Shown here piece by piece: positions 61,021 through 64,000 of a stretch of 64,000 nucleotides of DNA (its first letter is position 1; every line of letters starts with the position of its first letter). A model generated the notes under the pieces. The model was not told the DNA's origin and ran no database searches. It worked only from the letters and a program-made list of their open reading frames with translations. Position numbers and translations under genes: made by a program. The stretch is from SpSt-333 sp040751955. GTDB lineage: Bacteria > Bacteroidota > Ignavibacteria > UBA10030 > UBA8401. The DNA lies in NCBI GenBank assembly GCA_040751955.1, contig JBFMFY010000010.1, positions 1 through 64,000 of the forward strand, given 5' to 3'.

Positions 61021-62229
61021 ATGAAAAGCATATTTCTCGTCGCAATCATCATTTCACTCTCCTCTGCGCAGCAAAACAAATTCGTGACAACGAAAGGTGA
61101 GAATATCGTCCTTCCCGACGGAAAACCGATCCTGCTGCGCGGCATCAACCTCGGCAACTGGCTCGTGCCGGAAGGATACATGTTCAAGTTCACTCACGCC
61201 AACTCGCCGCAGCGGATCAATGAAACATTCACTCAGCTGCTGGGACCTGAAGAAACAAAGAAATTCTGGAAGCAGTACCGAGACAACTACATCACCAAAG
61301 AAGATATCGCATACATAAAAAAGATCGGATTGAATTCCATTCGCGTTCCGTTCAATTACAGATTGTTCGTCTCGGAAGATCACGACACACGCTTCGCCGG
61401 TCCCGGGTTCGAGATGCTTGATCGCGTCATCAAATGGTGCAAAGAGGAGAATCTCTACGTGGTGCTGGATATGCACTGCGCTCCCGGCGGACAGACGGGG
61501 GACAATATTGACGATAGTTACGGCTATCCGTTTTTGTTCGAGAGTGAAGAAGCGCAGCAGTTGACGGTCGATCTCTGGAGAGAGATTGCAAAACGGTATG
61601 CAAACGAACCGATAGTCATCGGCTATGATTTTCTGAATGAGCCAATTGCCACCTACTTCGATGCGTCGCAATTCAACCATAAACTTGAACCGCTCTATAA
61701 AAGGATCACTGCAGCCGTACGTGAAGTCGATACGAATCATATTGTATTTCTCGGCGGAGCGCAGTGGAACGGGAATTTTTCGGTCTTTGGTCCGCCGTTT
61801 GACAAAAAAACTGTCTATACGTACCACAGATATTGGTGCGATACTACGCAGGCAATGGTGCAGGAGTTTGCCGACTTCATGAAAAAATACAACGTGCCGA
61901 TCTGGATGGGTGAGTCGGGCGAGAATACCGATCAATGGATCGACTCATGGCGGCGATTGAACGAGAAGAACAATTTCGGCTGGTGTTTCTGGCCCTACAA
62001 GAAAATGGATGCCACCAGCAACATCGTCTCTGTCAAACGGACGGCGGAGTGGGATTCGATCATCACCTACGCGAATAAGCCGCGCACATCATACAAAGAT
62101 ATCCGGGAAGCGAAACCGAACCGTGAAGTGATCAAGAAAGCATTTGCGGACTATCTTGAGAATTGCAAATTCAAGAATTGCATTCCTAACGAAGGGTATA
62201 TTAAGGCGCTGGGGTTGAAAAACAAATAG
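61021..62229 (+). CDS. Secreted GH5-family glycoside hydrolase (cellulase/glucanase-like)
   Basis: A 402-aa exported enzyme with a short signal peptide (KSIFLVAIIISLSSAQQ). The GH5 barrel shows LLRGINLGNWLVPEGYM, SIRVPFNYRLF, VVLDMHCAPGGQTG, the acid/base E207 in YDFLNEP, the His-Tyr pair VYTYHRYW, and the nucleophile E298 in IWMGESGEN, ending with WCFWPYKKMD. GH5 includes endoglucanases, mannanases and exo-beta-1,3-glucanases; the N-terminal GxNLGNWLVPE is closest to the exo-glucanase or beta-glucosidase type. Substrate is not decided. No sorting tail is present. It is preceded by the IS/repeat and followed by MITE-like sequence, so it is probably monocistronic. Confidence 0.9.
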   Translation: MKSIFLVAIIISLSSAQQNKFVTTKGENIVLPDGKPILLRGINLGNWLVPEGYMFKFTHANSPQRINETFTQLLGPEETKKFWKQYRDNYITKEDIAYIKKIGLNSIRVPFNYRLFVSEDHDTRFAGPGFEMLDRVIKWCKEENLYVVLDMHCAPGGQTGDNIDDSYGYPFLFESEEAQQLTVDLWREIAKRYANEPIVIGYDFLNEPIATYFDASQFNHKLEPLYKRITAAVREVDTNHIVFLGGAQWNGNFSVFGPPFDKKTVYTYHRYWCDTTQAMVQEFADFMKKYNVPIWMGESGENTDQWIDSWRRLNEKNNFGWCFWPYKKMDATSNIVSVKRTAEWDSIITYANKPRTSYKDIREAKPNREVIKKAFADYLENCKFKNCIPNEGYIKALGLKNK

Positions 62230-62623
62230 TTTGAGTATCTCACACAAAACAGCAAAGGGCTTTTCAAGTAAGTTTATGTTACGCTTTGTGCCTTTGTGTG
62301 ATTTATTCTTCGTGTCATCGGAAAAATCCAAAATCAATATTATTGTGACTTCTGAAATATTTATTTCCCTTTGTCATTTCGAGCAAAGCGAGAAATCTGA
62401 TTGGGGATTTTGAAAGAATTTCTCAGATTCCTCGTCGCTGCGTTCCTCGGAATGACAATGATCTGGCATTTTTCAGATGTCTCTTATTCTGAGTTGTTGT
62501 GTAACGAGGAATTTCGTTTTTCTTTTCACATGCAACGGCGAGTTTTCTCGCTTCGTCTGCCTTTGCCCGAAATGACAGAACCACGATAATTTTTCAGATG
62601 TCTCACATTCATAATGTTTTTTC
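62230..62623. other. Gene-free 394-base gap with MITE-like sequence
   Basis: It contains MITE-like copy C (62345-62481), then about 100 bases including GAGGAATTTCG and CCCGAAATGACAG (an inverted repeat pair in miniature), then a further right-end-like TTTTTCAGATGTC at 62590-62602. No gene was found. Confidence 0.55.
62345..62481. mobile_element. MITE-like element, copy C (shorter)
   Basis: Ends GACTTCTGAAA (62347-62357) and TTTCAGATGTC (62471-62481), inverted with one mismatch. The inside shares GTCATTTCGAGC, AATCTGATTGGGG and TCAGATTCCTCGTCGCT with copy B but lacks its 50-base CCTGCC segment. No clear target duplication. Confidence 0.65.
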
Positions 62624-64000
62624 ATGAAACATATTGTCTCACATACTCTTCTGTTCGTGCTGTGGTGTTTGCCGCTCCTCAGTCAAATAATCACGGTAAC
62701 GCCGTCATCAACCGTACATGTTTTTCCCAACGGTGTTTCTGTCCCTTCCGATTATCCGCACGTGAAAATTCTGGCGAAGACCAATCCCGATTCGGGATTC
62801 ATCTTCATCAACAACTGGGGAGGGACACCGTATATCGCCATTCTTGACAACAACGGATTTCCCGTCTTTTACAGGAAGATGCCAGCGTACGCACGCGATT
62901 TCAAACTGCAGGCGAACGGCAATCTTTCGTACCGTCTTGCAGATCCGTACTATCGATTTTATGAAATGGATTCATCGTACACGGTTACACGAGAGATCAC
63001 GGCAAAGAACGGCTTTGGTACCGACGAGCATGAATTGCAGATTCTACCGAACGGGAACGTACTGCTCATCGCGCTTGAATATAAAACTGTCGATATGAGC
63101 AAACTCGTAGCGGGAGGAAAAACGAGCGCCACTGTCATCGGTAATCACGTACAGGAGATCGATCCTGCCGGGAATGTCGTTTTTGAATGGAAATGCTGGG
63201 ATCACTTCGATATCACCGATGCAATTCATGAAAACCTCACGGCGCAAACGATCGACTACGTGCACATGAACGCGATTGCTGTTGACAACGACAGCAACAT
63301 CGTTATCTCCAGCCGTCATCTTTCTGAGATTACGAAAATCAACAGAAAGACAGGTGCAATACTGTGGCGGCTCGGCGGCAAACACAATCAGTTTACCATT
63401 GTGAACGACCCGATGAGCGGTCCTTCATACCAACACGATGTTCGTGCACTGCCGAACGGACATTACACAATTTTTGATAACGGAAACTTCCACTCTCCCA
63501 CAGTGACACGCGTGACGGAATACAACATTGATACCGCTGCAATGACTGCAACACTCGTTTGGCAGTACCGCCATGTGCCGGACCGGTACACATGGTGGAT
63601 GGGGAACGCGCAGCGACTGCCGAACGGCAACACGCTCATCAACTGGGCGGACGGATCGCTGCCGAAACTGACCGAAGTGACGCAGGCAGGAATGAAGGCG
63701 ATGGAGATGGACTTTGTCAACAACGCGCACAGTTATCGCGTCTTCCGGTTTCCATGGAAAGGAAAACCGAAGGCTCCGGTGCTGATTCTTCAACAAGGAA
63801 GCGACAAGATCACATTGTTGATGAATCATTTCGATCATGCGCCGGTCCATACCTTTCTGCTGTATGTTGACACGCTTCCGAATCCCGTGCGAAAAATCGA
63901 TTCGACTTCATCGAGCGCGGTTGAGTTGACCGGATTCAAGAATGGGAAGAGGTATTATTTCCGGATCACAGTGAAGGACAGCACGGGGAAAGAAAGCCCG
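62624..64000 (+). CDS. Arylsulfotransferase-like (ASST) secreted protein, 3' end outside the window
   Basis: 459 codons are present and the frame is open at the window edge. A signal peptide (KHIVSHTLLFVLWCLPLLSQ) is followed by a beta-propeller of the arylsulfotransferase type. It shows YVHMNAIAVDNDSNIVISSRH, then ITKINRKTGAILWRLGGKHN, YQHDVRALPNGHYTIFDNG and NAQRLPNGNTLINW, matching the ASST/Arylsulfotran_2 repeat pattern with conserved His residues. From about residue 425 a fibronectin-III-like segment begins (FKNGKRYYFRITVKDSTG). Many members of the family in this phylum have no tested sulfotransferase activity. A type IX sorting tail could follow beyond the edge. Confidence 0.85.
   Translation, partial: MKHIVSHTLLFVLWCLPLLSQIITVTPSSTVHVFPNGVSVPSDYPHVKILAKTNPDSGFIFINNWGGTPYIAILDNNGFPVFYRKMPAYARDFKLQANGNLSYRLADPYYRFYEMDSSYTVTREITAKNGFGTDEHELQILPNGNVLLIALEYKTVDMSKLVAGGKTSATVIGNHVQEIDPAGNVVFEWKCWDHFDITDAIHENLTAQTIDYVHMNAIAVDNDSNIVISSRHLSEITKINRKTGAILWRLGGKHNQFTIVNDPMSGPSYQHDVRALPNGHYTIFDNGNFHSPTVTRVTEYNIDTAAMTATLVWQYRHVPDRYTWWMGNAQRLPNGNTLINWADGSLPKLTEVTQAGMKAMEMDFVNNAHSYRVFRFPWKGKPKAPVLILQQGSDKITLLMNHFDHAPVHTFLLYVDTLPNPVRKIDSTSSSAVELTGFKNGKRYYFRITVKDSTGKESP

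Overview
The window is a 64 kb stretch of a bacterial chromosome, probably from the Bacteroidota/Chlorobiota (FCB) group and most like Ignavibacteria. The clues are C-terminal sorting tails with the NYPNPFNP motif, PorV-type outer-membrane proteins, TonB receptors with a carboxypeptidase-regulatory-like N-domain, SLC45-type sugar carriers, a fused CcoN-CcoO oxidase subunit and a futalosine-pathway MqnD. The lineage is inferred from families, not from rRNA, which is absent. No tRNA or CRISPR array was seen.

Region 1 (1-31.3 kb, all on +) is a large alpha-glucan locus. A LacI regulator is followed by a secreted GH13, a SurA-like isomerase, a TonB receptor, a large surface protein, a PorV-like protein and a beta-propeller/starch-module protein. 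After an intrinsic terminator come a cytoplasmic GH13, a secreted multidomain GH13, a paralogue of the large surface protein, a secreted GH57, two SLC45-type transporters flanking a further secreted GH13, and a GWxTD protein. The inferred logic is capture and cutting of starch or glycogen at the surface, passage through the TonB receptor, periplasmic trimming, proton-coupled uptake, and cytoplasmic cleavage. No SusD homologue is recognisable.

Region 2 (31.3-39.9 kb, +) is housekeeping: pyrR-pyrB-pyrC behind a leader with a PyrR-binding loop, a leader ORF and a terminator; then pgeF, glmS, an enoyl-ACP-reductase-like SDR, arfB, menG and mqnD.

Region 3 (40.0-49.6 kb, all genes on -) is accessory. 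It holds a five-PAS hybrid histidine kinase flanked by inverted copies of a MITE-like element, an NAD(P)-binding epimerase-like protein, a B1 metallo-beta-lactamase-like protein with an altered zinc ligand, a DUF1801 protein, a HicB antitoxin with a decayed HicA, and an AT-rich two-gene GHKL-ATPase/nuclease cassette that looks like an uncharacterised defence system.

Region 4 (49.6-59.7 kb, +) is a cbb3 oxidase cluster: ccoI, ccoS, ccoNO (fused), ccoQ, ccoP, a DUF1801 gene, ccoG, ccoH and a TauE/SafE-like membrane protein. Palindromic repeats that otherwise lie between genes are inserted in frame inside both ccoI and ccoP.

Region 5 (59.8-64.0 kb) has a 1,068-bp IS element inserted in one of these palindromic repeats, a secreted GH5, more MITE-like sequence and an arylsulfotransferase-like gene that runs off the window.
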